64,000 bases of DNA from Pseudomonas capeferrum (GCF_000731675.1 NZ_JMIT01000002.1:471456-535455), one strand, 5' to 3'. Numbered from the stretch's first letter, positions 8,994-16,946 are shown. Translations and numbers: made by a program. Notes: generated by a model from the sequence alone, not told the origin.

Positions 8994-9026
8994 AAAAAAA
9001 AACGCCTGGAGCGGAAGCTCCAGGCG
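8994..9026 (-). terminator. Intrinsic terminator in the nirB leader (attenuator)
   Basis: On the minus strand a ten-base-pair GC-rich stem (CGCCTGGAGC pairing with GCTCCAGGCG) with a four-base loop is followed by nine Ts. It lies only 15 bases upstream of the nirB ATG and downstream of the sigma54-type promoter, so it should stop transcription of nirBD by default. Confidence 0.88.
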
Positions 9027-9083
9027 CCTTTGCCTGTACTCATCAGGGTGTGCCCCTGGTTGATCGCCGTTGATCAGTGGGGC
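9021..9083 (-). promoter_or_regulatory. ANTAR-type two-hairpin antiterminator of the nirB leader
   Basis: Hairpin P1 spans 9052-9083 on the minus strand: outer stem GCCCC/GGGGC, an internal loop, inner stem TGATC/GATCA, hexaloop AACGGC at 9066-9071. Hairpin P2 spans 9021-9036: stem CAGGC/GCCTG with hexaloop AAAGGC. Both loops have A at position 1 and G at position 4, the signature read by ANTAR-domain antiterminators such as NasR and NasT. The 3' arm of P2 shares six bases with the terminator's 3' neighbour arm, so P2 and the terminator exclude one another. The binding protein is not encoded in this window. Confidence 0.8.
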
Positions 9084-9099
9084 GTGTTGTGAACGTGAT

Positions 9100-9118
9100 A
9101 AAGCAGGGAATGTGCCAA
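9100..9118 (-). promoter_or_regulatory. Putative sigma54 (-24/-12) promoter of nirBD
   Basis: The minus strand reads TTGGCAC, five bases, then CTGCTTT. The invariant GG and GC are exactly ten bases apart as in sigma54 promoters (consensus TGGCAC-N5-TTGCW). Transcription would begin near 9091, giving a leader of about 110 nt that contains both hairpins and the terminator. Nitrogen-limitation control through NtrC is the expected mechanism. Confidence 0.62.
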
Positions 9119-9192
9119 ATGCTGTATCGCCTGTTCAAACGCGACAGGGCCAGAAAAGTCATCGGACATTCCAGAAAAAACCGCACAGCCAA

Positions 9193-9219
9193 GGTGCACC
9201 CATCCCCATCCCGGTGCAC
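9193..9219. promoter_or_regulatory. Possible enhancer-like inverted repeat upstream of nirB
   Basis: GGTGCACC and GGTGCAC form inverted TGCACC/GGTGCA half sites about 90-100 bp upstream of the sigma54 promoter, at the distance expected of NtrC enhancer sites. The half sites fit the NtrC consensus but are separated by 12 bases rather than the usual 5, so this is a weak call. Confidence 0.3.
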
Positions 9220-12200
9220 TCAATACACATCGCGCCGATAACGCTTGGCCTTGCTTAACCCTTCAACATACGCATCCGCCGCGGCCTCGCTCATGCCACC
9301 GTGCTCGGCGACGACCCTGCGCAGCGCGCTGTCCACATCCTTGGCCATGCGCTGGGCATCACCGCACACATAAAAGTAGGCACCCGCCTCCAGCCAGCGC
9401 CAAAGGTCGGCGCCTTGCTCGTGCAGGCGCTGCTGCACATAGATTTTCTCGACCTGGTCGCGGGAGAACGCGGTATCCAGACGCAAGTGGCCTGTCGCTT
9501 GCCATGCCTGCAACTGTGCCTGGTAATAGAAGTCGCTGGCCGCATACTGCTCGCCGAAAAACAGCCAATTGCCCCCGCGTGCCCCACGCGCTTCTCGTTC
9601 TTCGAGAAACGCCCGAAACGGCGCGATGCCGGTGCCCGGCCCAACCATGATCACCGGCACGTTATCGTCCTCGGGCAGGCGAAAATGCTTCGAGGCCTGC
9701 GGGAAGATCGCCACCTTGATGCCGTGCGCGCGGTCGGCGAGGAAGGTCGAGCAAGCGCCCTTGCGCTGCCCGTAACGCACGGTCGAGACGGTCAGGTGAA
9801 CTTGGCCAGGGTGCGCCAACGGGCTGGAGCTGATCGAGTACAGGCGTGGCTGCAAGGGTTTTAACAGGTCGAGCCAGGTGGCCAAGGGCAGGTCCTGGGG
9901 GAACTCGCGCAGCACATCCGCCAACTGCCGCCCCCACAACCAGTTTTGCAGCTCGGCCTTGTGCTCGGGCTGGAGCAACCGGCGCAGGGCCTCGGCGCTC
10001 TGGCTGAACACCTGCAACTGCGCCGGGGTGACCTTGGCGATTTCCAGGTGCGCCTCCATGGCATCGGCCAGCGGCAGTGAGGCCTGGCCTTTGACCTCGA
10101 CCAGGGTCTGGCCATCGAGCCGCATCAGCGCCAGCAGCTCTTCGACCAGCGCCGGGCAGTTGCGCGGCCATACGCCCAAGGCGTCGCCCGCCTGGTAGCT
10201 GAAGGTGCTGCCAGCCAGGTCGAACACCAACTGGCGCGTCTCCTTGCTGGCACCCGGGGCATTGAGCACGCGGTTCTCCAGCAAGGTGGCCGACCATGGC
10301 TGCTGCTTGCTGCAGGCCTGCTCAGGCGAAGGCGCGCCACTGGCCTGGGGCGCGGCGGCGTCAGCCAACTGCGCCAACAAGGCGTCGAGCCAGGTGGCGA
10401 ATGCCTCATCGTAATCCGGCTCGCAATCCACCCGTTGCAGCAGTCGCCGCCCACCCAGCTCGGCCAGGCGCTGATCGAGCTTGCGGCCAAACCCGCAGAA
10501 CTGGCCGTAACTGGAATCGCCCAGGGCCAATACGGCATAGGGCACATCGGCGCAGTGGCCGCCCTCCTCGCCTTGCAGTGCCTGCCAGAACAGCGCCGCA
10601 CTGTCGGGCGCGTCGCCATCGCCGAAGGTACTGGCGATCAGCACCACACTGGCAGCACCGCGCAACTGCTGCGGGCTGAGTGTATCCATGCAATTCAGGC
10701 GCACCGCCAAGCCGGCGTCACGCAGGCGCTCGGCACAGCGCTCGGCCAGCGCCTCGCCGTTACCGGTCTGCGAGGCCCACAGCACCTGGTGCTGCGGCGC
10801 CTCCAGCACCCGGCTGGGCAGCGCCGAAGGCTGCGCGAACACGCCCGCCAGCAGGCCATCAACGAACCACCGTCGGTTAGCGGCCAGTGGCGCGCTAGCC
10901 GGCAGGCTTGGCACACCCTCGGCGCGGGCCTGCTCCAGGCCAAGCAAGAAGCCCTGCAGGTAATGGCGCTCTTGCTCGGCCAGCGCCGGGGCCGGCAGGT
11001 TGTCCAGGCCAAGCAGACGAAACAGGGTGGCGGTCGGCATGTGGGCAGACTCCGGGTGGGCAGTGGCGCCGCTCAGGTCGAGGGCGTCGATACGTTCGCC
11101 GGCAACCCGCTCAAGGGCCACGGCGCAGTGTTTGAAGGCGGGCTGCAGCGACAGTGGGTCGACCGCATCACAGGTGACGGCATTGATGGCCAACTGCTCG
11201 CCGATCAGGTCGTTCCAGTGAAACGGCGCGAAGCAGTTACCTGGCATGACCCGGTCGCTGATGCGCGCCGGCAGCACGGCCTGACCACGGCGAGAGCGAA
11301 TGGCCACCTGGTCCTTTTCGGCGATGCCAAGCCGTGCGGCGTCCTCGGGATGGATTTCGATGAAAGGGCCAGGCTCCAGCTTGTTCAGCGCCGGCACCTT
11401 GCCGGTCTTGGTCAGGGTGTGCCACTGGTGCTGCACGCGGCCTGTGTTGAGCACCAGGGGGTAGGCGTCATCCGGCAACTCCGCTGCCGGCAACCAGGGC
11501 CGAGCGAAAAAGCGGGCCTTGCCGCTGGCGGTGGGGAACGCCAGCGCCGGGCGCTGGCCCTGGGCGTCGTGCAGCAGCGTCTGGCTGCTGCCATCGTTCA
11601 GGTAGCGCAATGGGCTGCGGTCGCTGTCACGCCCTGGTGCGCATGGCCACTGGCGCGGCTGCGCACGCAGGTCGGTGTAGCCGATGCCGCGCAGGTCGTA
11701 GCCGGTAGCGGGGTTATGGAAGCGGCGAATCTCGTCGTACACCGCTTCGGCATCAGCGTAATCGAACGCATCGGCATAGCCCATCGCGCAGGCCACCCGG
11801 GCGATGATCTGCCAGTCCGGCAGGCTCTGGCCAGGAGGCGCCACGGCGCGTGGCATCAAGGTGAGGTTGCGCTCGCTGTTGATCATCACGCCCTCACCTT
11901 CGGCCCACAGTGCCGCAGGCAGGAGGATATCGGCATAGCGGTTGGTCTCGGTGTCGAGAAACGCATCCTGGGAGATCACCAGCTCGGCCCGGCGCAGGCC
12001 GTCGATCACCTGCTGGCGGTTGGCGACGCTGGCCACCGGGTTGCTGCAGATGATCCAGCAGGCTTTCACGTCCCCTGCTTTCAGCTGTTCGAACAGCGCC
12101 ACCGTACCCTCGCCGCCTTCGCTGCGCAGGGTACCTGGTGGCAGTTGCCACTGCTGTTCGACGAACGCGCGGTCGCCTTCCACCAGCGCCGAGCGCTGGC

Positions 12201-13251
12201 CTGGCAGGCCGGGCCCCATGTAGCCCATCTCGCGGCCGCCCATGGCGTTGGGTTGGCCGGTCAGCGAGAAAGGCCCGCTACCGGGGCGGCAGATAGCGCC
12301 GGTGGCCAGGTGCAGGTTGCACAGGGCGTTACAGTGCCAAGTACCGTGGATGCTCTGGTTCAGGCCCATGGTCCAGCAGCTCATCCAGTTGTTGGCACGG
12401 CCGATCCATTCGGCGGCCTTGATGATGTCGGCCTCGGCCAGCCCGGTGATGGCGGCCACGCGCTCGGGGCTGTAGTCGTCGAGAAAGGCTGGCAGTTCGT
12501 CCCAGCCGTCGGTGTGGCGAGCGATGAAGTCGGGGTGGGTGTGGCCGTTGCGGTGTAGCAGATGCAACAGGCCGTTGAGCAAGGCCATGTCGCTGCCGGG
12601 GCGTACCTGCAGGAACAGGTCGGCCTTGTCGGCGGTGGCGCTGCGCCGCGGGTCGACGACGATCAGCTTGGCGCCGGCCTTGACCCGGTCCAGCAGACGC
12701 AGGAACAAAATCGGGTGGCAGTCGGCCATGTTGGCGCCGATTACCAGGAATACGTCGGCATGCTCGAAGTCCTGGTAACTGCCAGGTGGGCCATCGGCAC
12801 CGAGCGACAGTTTGTAGCCACTGCCGGCGCTGGCCATGCACAGGCGCGAGTTGGACTCGATATGGCGGCTGCGGATAAAGCCCTTGGCCAGTTTGTTGGC
12901 CAGGTACTGGGCCTCCAGCGACATCTGCCCGGACACATACAGCGCCACGGCATCCGGGCCGTGCTGGTCAACGATGCCGCGCAGGCGTGCGGCGGTGGCC
13001 GCAATGGCCTGATCCATGCTGGCGCGCACCGGCGGCTGGCTGCGCTGCTGACGCAGGTAGGCATCCTCCATGCGCCCGGCGGCGGTCAGCGGCACGTGCG
13101 CGGTCAGGCCCTTGGTGCACAAGCGGCCAAAGTTGCTGGGGTGCTGCTTGTCGCCGCTGATCTTGCTGACCTTGCCATCGGCAACGCGCATGACGATGCC
13201 ACAGCCGACGCCGCAATACGGGCAGACACTGCGTACTTCGCTGCTGCTCAT
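9220..13251 (-). CDS. nasA: Single-chain assimilatory nitrate reductase fused to a sulfite-reductase-type flavoprotein
   Basis: A 1,343-residue fusion. Residues 1 to about 800 form the molybdopterin (bis-MGD) nitrate reductase, with an N-terminal [4Fe-4S] ligand set C10-x2-C13-x3-C17-x27-C45 and a molybdopterin-dinucleotide domain (GPGLPGQRS, LNTGRVQHQWHT). From about 818 comes a flavodoxin domain (VLWASQTGNGEALAERC; FMN), then from about 985 a CysJ-like FAD/NADPH reductase (YSISSSPL; VGPGTGIAPFRAFLEERE; C-terminal AYVEGLSKAKRYRRDVY). Electrons should pass NADPH-FAD-FMN-Fe/S-Mo within one chain, replacing a separate NasB/ferredoxin donor. The start ATG at 13251 has AAGGAG nearby and puts the Cys motif at the N-terminus. 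It is nitrate-to-nitrite partner of NirBD but has its own promoter and leader. Confidence 0.93.
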   Translation of the reverse strand: MSSSEVRSVCPYCGVGCGIVMRVADGKVSKISGDKQHPSNFGRLCTKGLTAHVPLTAAGRMEDAYLRQQRSQPPVRASMDQAIAATAARLRGIVDQHGPDAVALYVSGQMSLEAQYLANKLAKGFIRSRHIESNSRLCMASAGSGYKLSLGADGPPGSYQDFEHADVFLVIGANMADCHPILFLRLLDRVKAGAKLIVVDPRRSATADKADLFLQVRPGSDMALLNGLLHLLHRNGHTHPDFIARHTDGWDELPAFLDDYSPERVAAITGLAEADIIKAAEWIGRANNWMSCWTMGLNQSIHGTWHCNALCNLHLATGAICRPGSGPFSLTGQPNAMGGREMGYMGPGLPGQRSALVEGDRAFVEQQWQLPPGTLRSEGGEGTVALFEQLKAGDVKACWIICSNPVASVANRQQVIDGLRRAELVISQDAFLDTETNRYADILLPAALWAEGEGVMINSERNLTLMPRAVAPPGQSLPDWQIIARVACAMGYADAFDYADAEAVYDEIRRFHNPATGYDLRGIGYTDLRAQPRQWPCAPGRDSDRSPLRYLNDGSSQTLLHDAQGQRPALAFPTASGKARFFARPWLPAAELPDDAYPLVLNTGRVQHQWHTLTKTGKVPALNKLEPGPFIEIHPEDAARLGIAEKDQVAIRSRRGQAVLPARISDRVMPGNCFAPFHWNDLIGEQLAINAVTCDAVDPLSLQPAFKHCAVALERVAGERIDALDLSGATAHPESAHMPTATLFRLLGLDNLPAPALAEQERHYLQGFLLGLEQARAEGVPSLPASAPLAANRRWFVDGLLAGVFAQPSALPSRVLEAPQHQVLWASQTGNGEALAERCAERLRDAGLAVRLNCMDTLSPQQLRGAASVVLIASTFGDGDAPDSAALFWQALQGEEGGHCADVPYAVLALGDSSYGQFCGFGRKLDQRLAELGGRRLLQRVDCEPDYDEAFATWLDALLAQLADAAAPQASGAPSPEQACSKQQPWSATLLENRVLNAPGASKETRQLVFDLAGSTFSYQAGDALGVWPRNCPALVEELLALMRLDGQTLVEVKGQASLPLADAMEAHLEIAKVTPAQLQVFSQSAEALRRLLQPEHKAELQNWLWGRQLADVLREFPQDLPLATWLDLLKPLQPRLYSISSSPLAHPGQVHLTVSTVRYGQRKGACSTFLADRAHGIKVAIFPQASKHFRLPEDDNVPVIMVGPGTGIAPFRAFLEEREARGARGGNWLFFGEQYAASDFYYQAQLQAWQATGHLRLDTAFSRDQVEKIYVQQRLHEQGADLWRWLEAGAYFYVCGDAQRMAKDVDSALRRVVAEHGGMSEAAADAYVEGLSKAKRYRRDVY

Positions 13252-13274
13252 GGGCCGGTCTCCTTGGGAAACGC

Positions 13275-13328
13275 AAAAGGCGCCGGCTGCCCCCGCTTGC
13301 ATGGCAAGCGGGGCAACACGGCGCCTTT
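13275..13328 (-). terminator. Intrinsic terminator in the nitrate reductase leader (attenuator)
   Basis: On the minus strand AAAGGCGCCG pairs with CCGGCGCCTTTT around an inner stem (CCCCGCTTGC with GCAAGCGGGG, loop CAT). The 3' side runs into TTTTGCGTTT. The position between promoter and start codon, about 24 bases before the ATG, marks it as an attenuator rather than an end-of-operon terminator. Confidence 0.8.
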
Positions 13329-13365
13329 GTCGTGAAGAGGTGCGGGCAATCGGCATTGATTGCCC
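13317..13365 (-). promoter_or_regulatory. ANTAR-type two-hairpin antiterminator of the nitrate reductase leader
   Basis: P1 at 13344-13365 on the minus strand is a perfect 8-bp stem GGGCAATC/GATTGCCC with hexaloop AATGCC. P2 at 13317-13334 is CACGAC/GCCGTG (one A-C mismatch) with hexaloop AAAGGC. Both loops carry A1 and G4. P2's 3' arm overlaps the 5' arm of the attenuator, as in the nirB leader, and the P2 hexaloop is identical to the nirB P2 loop. Confidence 0.82.
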
Positions 13366-13381
13366 TGGGTAGGGGTCAGTC

Positions 13382-13397
13382 AGCAATTAGCGGGCCA
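13382..13397 (-). promoter_or_regulatory. Putative sigma54 promoter of the nitrate reductase gene
   Basis: The minus strand reads TGGCCCG-CTAA-TTGCT, one base from the TGGCACG-N4-TTGCT consensus, with GG and GC ten bases apart. Transcription would begin near 13371, a few bases before hairpin P1. A candidate NtrC half-site pair (CGCACCATGCGGTGGCA, 13451-13467) lies about 90 bp upstream of the start. Confidence 0.72.
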
Positions 13398-13528
13398 GCT
13401 GTGCGGGCCTCTTCGCTGGCGGCCCGCGCGCCCGTGCGGGGCCGGTTTGCCGCACCATGCGGTGGCACCGCGAAGGCCCATGGCGCTATGCTGGGGCACA
13501 TTTTTGCCAGAGTTACTGCCTTCTCCCC

Positions 13529-14305
13529 ATGTCCCAGGTGATCCTCAAAACTCCCGCCCAACTCGACCTGATGCGCAACGCCGGCCGGTTGCTGGCCCAA
13601 GTGTTCGCTGAACTCGATGGCTTCATACGCCCCGGCGTGACCACGATGCAGATCAACGACCACGCCGAACGCTATATCGTCGAAACGCTCAAGGCTCGGC
13701 CGGCAAGCAAGGGCCAGTACGGTTTCCCTTACGCCCTGAATACCTCGGTGGACCACGTGGTGTGCCACGGCATGCCGAAGGCGGATGAGGTGCTCAACGA
13801 GGGGTCGATCATCAATGTCGACATCACCCTTGAACAAGGCGGCTACATCGCCGATTCGTCGAAGATGTACTGCATTGGCCCGATCAACGACGAGGCGCGT
13901 CGGTTGGTCGAAACGACCTACGACGCGCTATGGAAAGGCATCGAGCAAGTGCGCCCCGGGGCGACGCTTGGCGACATTGGCCATGCCATCCAGGTACATG
14001 CCGAGGCAGCCGGCTTTAGCGTGGTGCGCGAGTATTGCGGCCATGGCATTGGCCAGCAGATGCACGAAGGGCCCGAGGTGCTGCATTTTGGCCAGCGCGG
14101 CATGGGCATGAAGCTCAAGCCCGGGATGGTGTTTACCATCGAACCGATGATCAACCAGGGCGGGCGTGGCACTCGGACCTTGAAGGATGGCTGGACGGTG
14201 ATTACCCGCGACCATGCGCTGTCGGCGCAGTGGGAACATACGGTGGCGGTGACCGAAGCAGGGGTTGAAGTGCTGACGTTGCGCAAGGAAGAACGCATGC
14301 GTTGA
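13529..14305 (+). CDS. map: Type I methionyl aminopeptidase
   Basis: A 258-residue cytosolic metallo-aminopeptidase removing N-terminal Met. The pita-bread-fold motifs are visible: NTSVDHVVCHGMP, the metal-ligand Asp pair in NVDITLEQGGYIADSS, the ligand His in REYCGHGIGQQMHEGP, the Glu in VFTIEPMIN and the C-terminal Glu in WEHTVAVTEAG. The start chosen is ATG at 13529, which gives the normal N-terminus MSQVILKTPAQLDLMRNAG; the frame is open 24 codons further upstream but without homology. This is probably a second, accessory map copy, since the usual copy sits next to rpsB/tsf, which is absent here. It diverges from the nitrate reductase gene. Confidence 0.95.
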   Translation: MSQVILKTPAQLDLMRNAGRLLAQVFAELDGFIRPGVTTMQINDHAERYIVETLKARPASKGQYGFPYALNTSVDHVVCHGMPKADEVLNEGSIINVDITLEQGGYIADSSKMYCIGPINDEARRLVETTYDALWKGIEQVRPGATLGDIGHAIQVHAEAAGFSVVREYCGHGIGQQMHEGPEVLHFGQRGMGMKLKPGMVFTIEPMINQGGRGTRTLKDGWTVITRDHALSAQWEHTVAVTEAGVEVLTLRKEERMR

Positions 14306-14383
14306 TGCGGCCTTGCACCACCAACGCCGGCCCGCTACCACAGGGGCCGTGCTGAACCGCAGAACGCCTCAAAAAGCAGAAAC

Positions 14384-14410
14384 AAAAAAAGCGACCCTAA
14401 GGTCGCTTTT
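14384..14410. terminator. Bidirectional intrinsic terminator between map and the tRNA genes
   Basis: Stem GCGACC/GGTCGC with loop CTAA is flanked by seven As on the left and four Ts on the right. It can end both map (plus strand) and the tRNA-Val/tRNA-Asp transcript (minus strand). Confidence 0.85.
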
Positions 14411-14452
14411 CCTGTAACTTCCGGGTGTTCAGTGGGCCCTGGAAGTTGAATA

Positions 14453-14529
14453 TGGCGCAGCGGACGGGACTCGAACCCGCGACCCCCGGCGTGACAGGCC
14501 GGTATTCTAACCGACTGAACTACCGCTGC
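14453..14529 (-). tRNA. tRNA-Asp (GUC)
   Basis: Minus-strand cloverleaf of 77 nt: acceptor GCAGCGG/CCGCTGC, D-arm TAGTTCAGTCGGTTAGAATA, anticodon loop CTGTCAC with GTC, T-arm CGGGTTCGAGTCCCG, encoded CCA at the 3' end. It closely resembles enterobacterial tRNA-Asp and follows tRNA-Val by 13 bases in the same transcript. Confidence 0.97.
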
Positions 14530-14542
14530 GCTATACATCGAG

Positions 14543-14618
14543 TGGTGGGTGATGACGGGATCGAACCGCCGACCCTCTGCTTGTAAGGCAGATGCTCTCC
14601 CGGCTGAGCTAATCACCC
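14543..14618 (-). tRNA. tRNA-Val (UAC)
   Basis: Minus-strand cloverleaf of 76 nt: acceptor GGGTGAT/ATCACCC, D-arm TAGCTCAGCCGGGAGAGCA, anticodon loop CTTACAA with TAC, T-arm GGCGGTTCGATCCCGTC, encoded CCA. It is the first gene of a two-tRNA unit. Confidence 0.97.
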
Positions 14619-14639
14619 TTTCGTCTCGGTGTGGCGCGC

Positions 14640-14668
14640 ATTCTACGGATGAGCCCCCACCCTGGCAA
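14640..14668 (-). promoter_or_regulatory. Sigma70 promoter of the tRNA-Val/tRNA-Asp unit
   Basis: On the minus strand TTGCCA (14663-14668) and TAGAAT (14640-14645) are separated by 17 bases and are followed by GCGCGCC, a GC-rich discriminator typical of stringently controlled stable-RNA promoters. It lies about 20 bases upstream of the tRNA-Val 5' end. Confidence 0.7.
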
Positions 14669-14835
14669 GCACTTTTTTCGACTTTTTTAAAAAATTTTTC
14701 GAAGCCTTTCAAAGACCTAGCAACGCTGGTCTTTTCTTCTTCTATATATAGGTGCTGGCCCTCTGACAGGGTTGGACGGGAACCACTGCTCGGAGAATAA
14801 TGCCCGCCTTATGCATTAAGGAGAGATTGCCCCTC

Positions 14836-15756
14836 ATGTGGTTCAAGAACCTGCTGACCTACCGCCTGACCCAGGATGTTCCATTCGACGCCGAAGCGCT
14901 GGAAACCGCCCTGGCCAGCAAGCCGGCCCGTCCCTGCGCCAGCCAGGAGCTGAACACCTATGGCTTCGTCGCGCCGTTCGGCAAGGGCGAAGACGCTCCC
15001 CTGGTGCACGTCAGCGGCGAGTTCCTGCTGATCGCCGCGCGCAAGGAAGAACGTATCCTTCCAAGCAGCGTGGTCAATGACGCCGTCAAGGAAAAGGTCG
15101 AAGAGATCGAGACCGAGCAGATGCGCAAGGTCTACAAGAAGGAACGCGACCAGATCAAGGACGAGATCATCCAGGCCTTCCTGCCGCGTGCCTTCATTCG
15201 GCGCTCGATGATCTTCGCCGCCATCGCGCCGCGCCTGGGCATGATCCTGGTCAACTCGGCCAGCGCCAAGCGTGCCGAAGACCTGCTGTCGACCCTGCGT
15301 GAAGTGATGGGCTCGCTGCCGGTACGCCCGGCAACCGTGAAGATCGCACCCGTTGCCACCATGACCGACTGGGTCAAGTCGCAGCAAGCCGCCGAAGGCT
15401 TCTATGTACTGGACGAGTGTGAGCTGCGCGACACTGCCGAAGATGGTGGCATCGTGCGCTGCAAGCGCCAGGACCTGACCAGCGAAGAAATCCAGCTGCA
15501 CCTGAGCACCGGCAAGGTGGTCACCCAGCTGGCCCTGGCCTGGCAGGACAAACTGTCGTTCGTGCTGGACGACAAGATGGTCATCAAGCGCCTGAAGTTC
15601 GAGGAGCTGCTGCAAGAGCAGGCAGAACAGGATGGCGGCGATGAAGCCCAGCAGCAGTTCGATGCCAGCTTCCTGCTGATGATGATGACCTTTACCGAAT
15701 TCCTGCCGGTGCTGTTCGAGGCATTGGGTGGGGAGGAGATTCCGCAAGGGGTCTGA
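14836..15756 (+). CDS. rdgC: Recombination-associated protein RdgC
   Basis: A 306-residue nucleoid-associated DNA-binding protein that forms a ring on duplex DNA and restrains RecA. The start ATG at 14836 follows AAGGAGAG and gives the canonical N-terminus [20 protein letters not shown]. Family-typical segments include [30 protein letters not shown] and [22 protein letters not shown]. Length matches the family. It is probably monocistronic: tRNA genes diverge upstream and a REP pair follows 50 bases downstream. Confidence 0.97.
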   Translation: MWFKNLLTYRLTQDVPFDAEALETALASKPARPCASQELNTYGFVAPFGKGEDAPLVHVSGEFLLIAARKEERILPSSVVNDAVKEKVEEIETEQMRKVYKKERDQIKDEIIQAFLPRAFIRRSMIFAAIAPRLGMILVNSASAKRAEDLLSTLREVMGSLPVRPATVKIAPVATMTDWVKSQQAAEGFYVLDECELRDTAEDGGIVRCKRQDLTSEEIQLHLSTGKVVTQLALAWQDKLSFVLDDKMVIKRLKFEELLQEQAEQDGGDEAQQQFDASFLLMMMTFTEFLPVLFEALGGEEIPQGV

Positions 15757-15805
15757 GTGGCATGAAATGTCGGGGCTGGGCTGGGACGTATTCTCAGCCA
15801 GTACC

Positions 15806-15902
15806 GGCCTCTTCGCGGGGCGAGCCCGCTCCCACAGGTACCCCGCTTGATCTCAAGCTCATCGGGGTACCTGTGGGAGCGGGCTCGCCCCGCGAAGAGG
15901 CC
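15806..15902. repeat. REP pair: perfect 40-bp inverted repeats around a 17-bp spacer
   Basis: Left arm begins GGCCTCTTCGCGGGGCGAGC and runs through CTCCCACAGGTACCCCG; the right arm is its exact inverse complement; the spacer is 17 bases. This is the P. putida-type repetitive extragenic palindrome in tail-to-tail pairing. It occupies the rdgC/symporter intergenic space and could fold as a strong hairpin in rdgC mRNA. Confidence 0.92.
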
Positions 15903-15940
15903 CTCGAAAACTGCATCTCTATAAGTACAAGGACCTGCCC

Positions 15941-16906
15941 ATGCGTGCCCTCGCCGCCCTCAGCCGCTTCGTCGGCAATACCTTTGCCCTCTGGGTGCTG
16001 GTATTCGCCGTGCTGGCCTTCCTGCAACCGCAATGGTTCATCGCCCTGAAAGTGGCCATCGTACCGTTGCTGGGCCTGGTGATGTTCGGCATGGGCCTGA
16101 CCCTCAAGCTCGATGACTTCGCCGCCCTCGCCCGCCAGCCCTGGCGGGTGATGCTGGGGGTGGTGGCGCACTTCGTGATCATGCCAGGCATGGCCTGGCT
16201 ACTGTGCCAGCTGTTCCACCTGCCGCCCGAGATTGCCGTGGGCGTGATCCTGGTCGGCTGCTGCCCTAGCGGCACGGCTTCGAACGTGATGGTCTGGCTG
16301 TCCAAGGGCGACCTGGCGCTGGCGGTGGCGATTGCCGCCGTCACCACCCTGCTCGCCCCGCTGCTGACCCCGGCGTTGATCTGGTTCCTGGCCTCGGCCT
16401 GGCTGCCGGTCTCGTTCATGGACATGTTCTGGTCGATCCTGCAGCTGGTCATGCTGCCGATCGTGCTCGGCGTGCTGGCCCAGCGCCTGCTGGGCGCGCG
16501 GGTGCAGGCGGCGGTGCAGGTGTTGCCACTGGTGTCGGTGGTGAGCATCGTCATGATCGTCTGTGCGGTGGTGGCGGCCAGCCAGGCGAAAATCGCCGAG
16601 TCGGGCCTGCTGATCATGGCCGTGGTGATGCTGCACAACAGCTTCGGCTACCTGCTGGGTTACCTCACCGGCAAGCTCTGCAAACTGCCACTGGCCCAGC
16701 GCAAGTCGCTGGCATTGGAGGTGGGCATGCAGAACTCAGGGTTGGGGGCAGCCTTGGCGGCGGCGCATTTCTCGCCATTGGCGGCGGTGCCGAGCGCGCT
16801 GTTCAGCGTTTGGCACAATATTTCGGGGGCGCTGCTGTCGACCTGGTTCCGCCGTATGGAAGCGCCTTTGCCGGTAGATGAACGTGGCGAACCTGCCAGG
16901 CACTGA
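15941..16906 (+). CDS. Bile acid:sodium symporter (BASS) family transporter
   Basis: A 321-residue integral membrane protein with about nine to ten hydrophobic segments. BASS-family marks are seen: the conserved GMGLTLKLDDF after the second segment, GCCPSGTASNVMVWLSKGD in the middle (the Na+-site region), and LEVGMQNSGLGAALAAAHF near the C-terminus. Members move organic anions such as bile acids, pantoate or keto acids with Na+; no substrate can be assigned here. AAGGA lies nine bases upstream of the ATG. It is separated from sugE by the riboswitch region, so the two genes are probably separate units. Confidence 0.9.
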   Translation: MRALAALSRFVGNTFALWVLVFAVLAFLQPQWFIALKVAIVPLLGLVMFGMGLTLKLDDFAALARQPWRVMLGVVAHFVIMPGMAWLLCQLFHLPPEIAVGVILVGCCPSGTASNVMVWLSKGDLALAVAIAAVTTLLAPLLTPALIWFLASAWLPVSFMDMFWSILQLVMLPIVLGVLAQRLLGARVQAAVQVLPLVSVVSIVMIVCAVVAASQAKIAESGLLIMAVVMLHNSFGYLLGYLTGKLCKLPLAQRKSLALEVGMQNSGLGAALAAAHFSPLAAVPSALFSVWHNISGALLSTWFRRMEAPLPVDERGEPARH

Positions 16907-16946
16907 CTTGCCCAGCCATCAGAAAATGTGCACCCTATTGCCCACT

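Noticed and set aside
7077..9092. Plus-strand frame of 671 codons opposite nirB
   Set aside because: It is the antisense frame of a high-GC3 gene and reads as low-complexity Gln/His/Ala protein without motifs; nirB on the other strand is unmistakable.
10435..12558. Plus-strand frame of 707 codons opposite the nitrate reductase
   Set aside because: Antisense shadow of the fusion gene; no family features.
13403..13427. GCGGGCC/GGCCCGC hairpin upstream of the nitrate reductase promoter
   Set aside because: A 7-bp stem at the GC content of this genome is expected by chance and is not a clear REP or regulator site.
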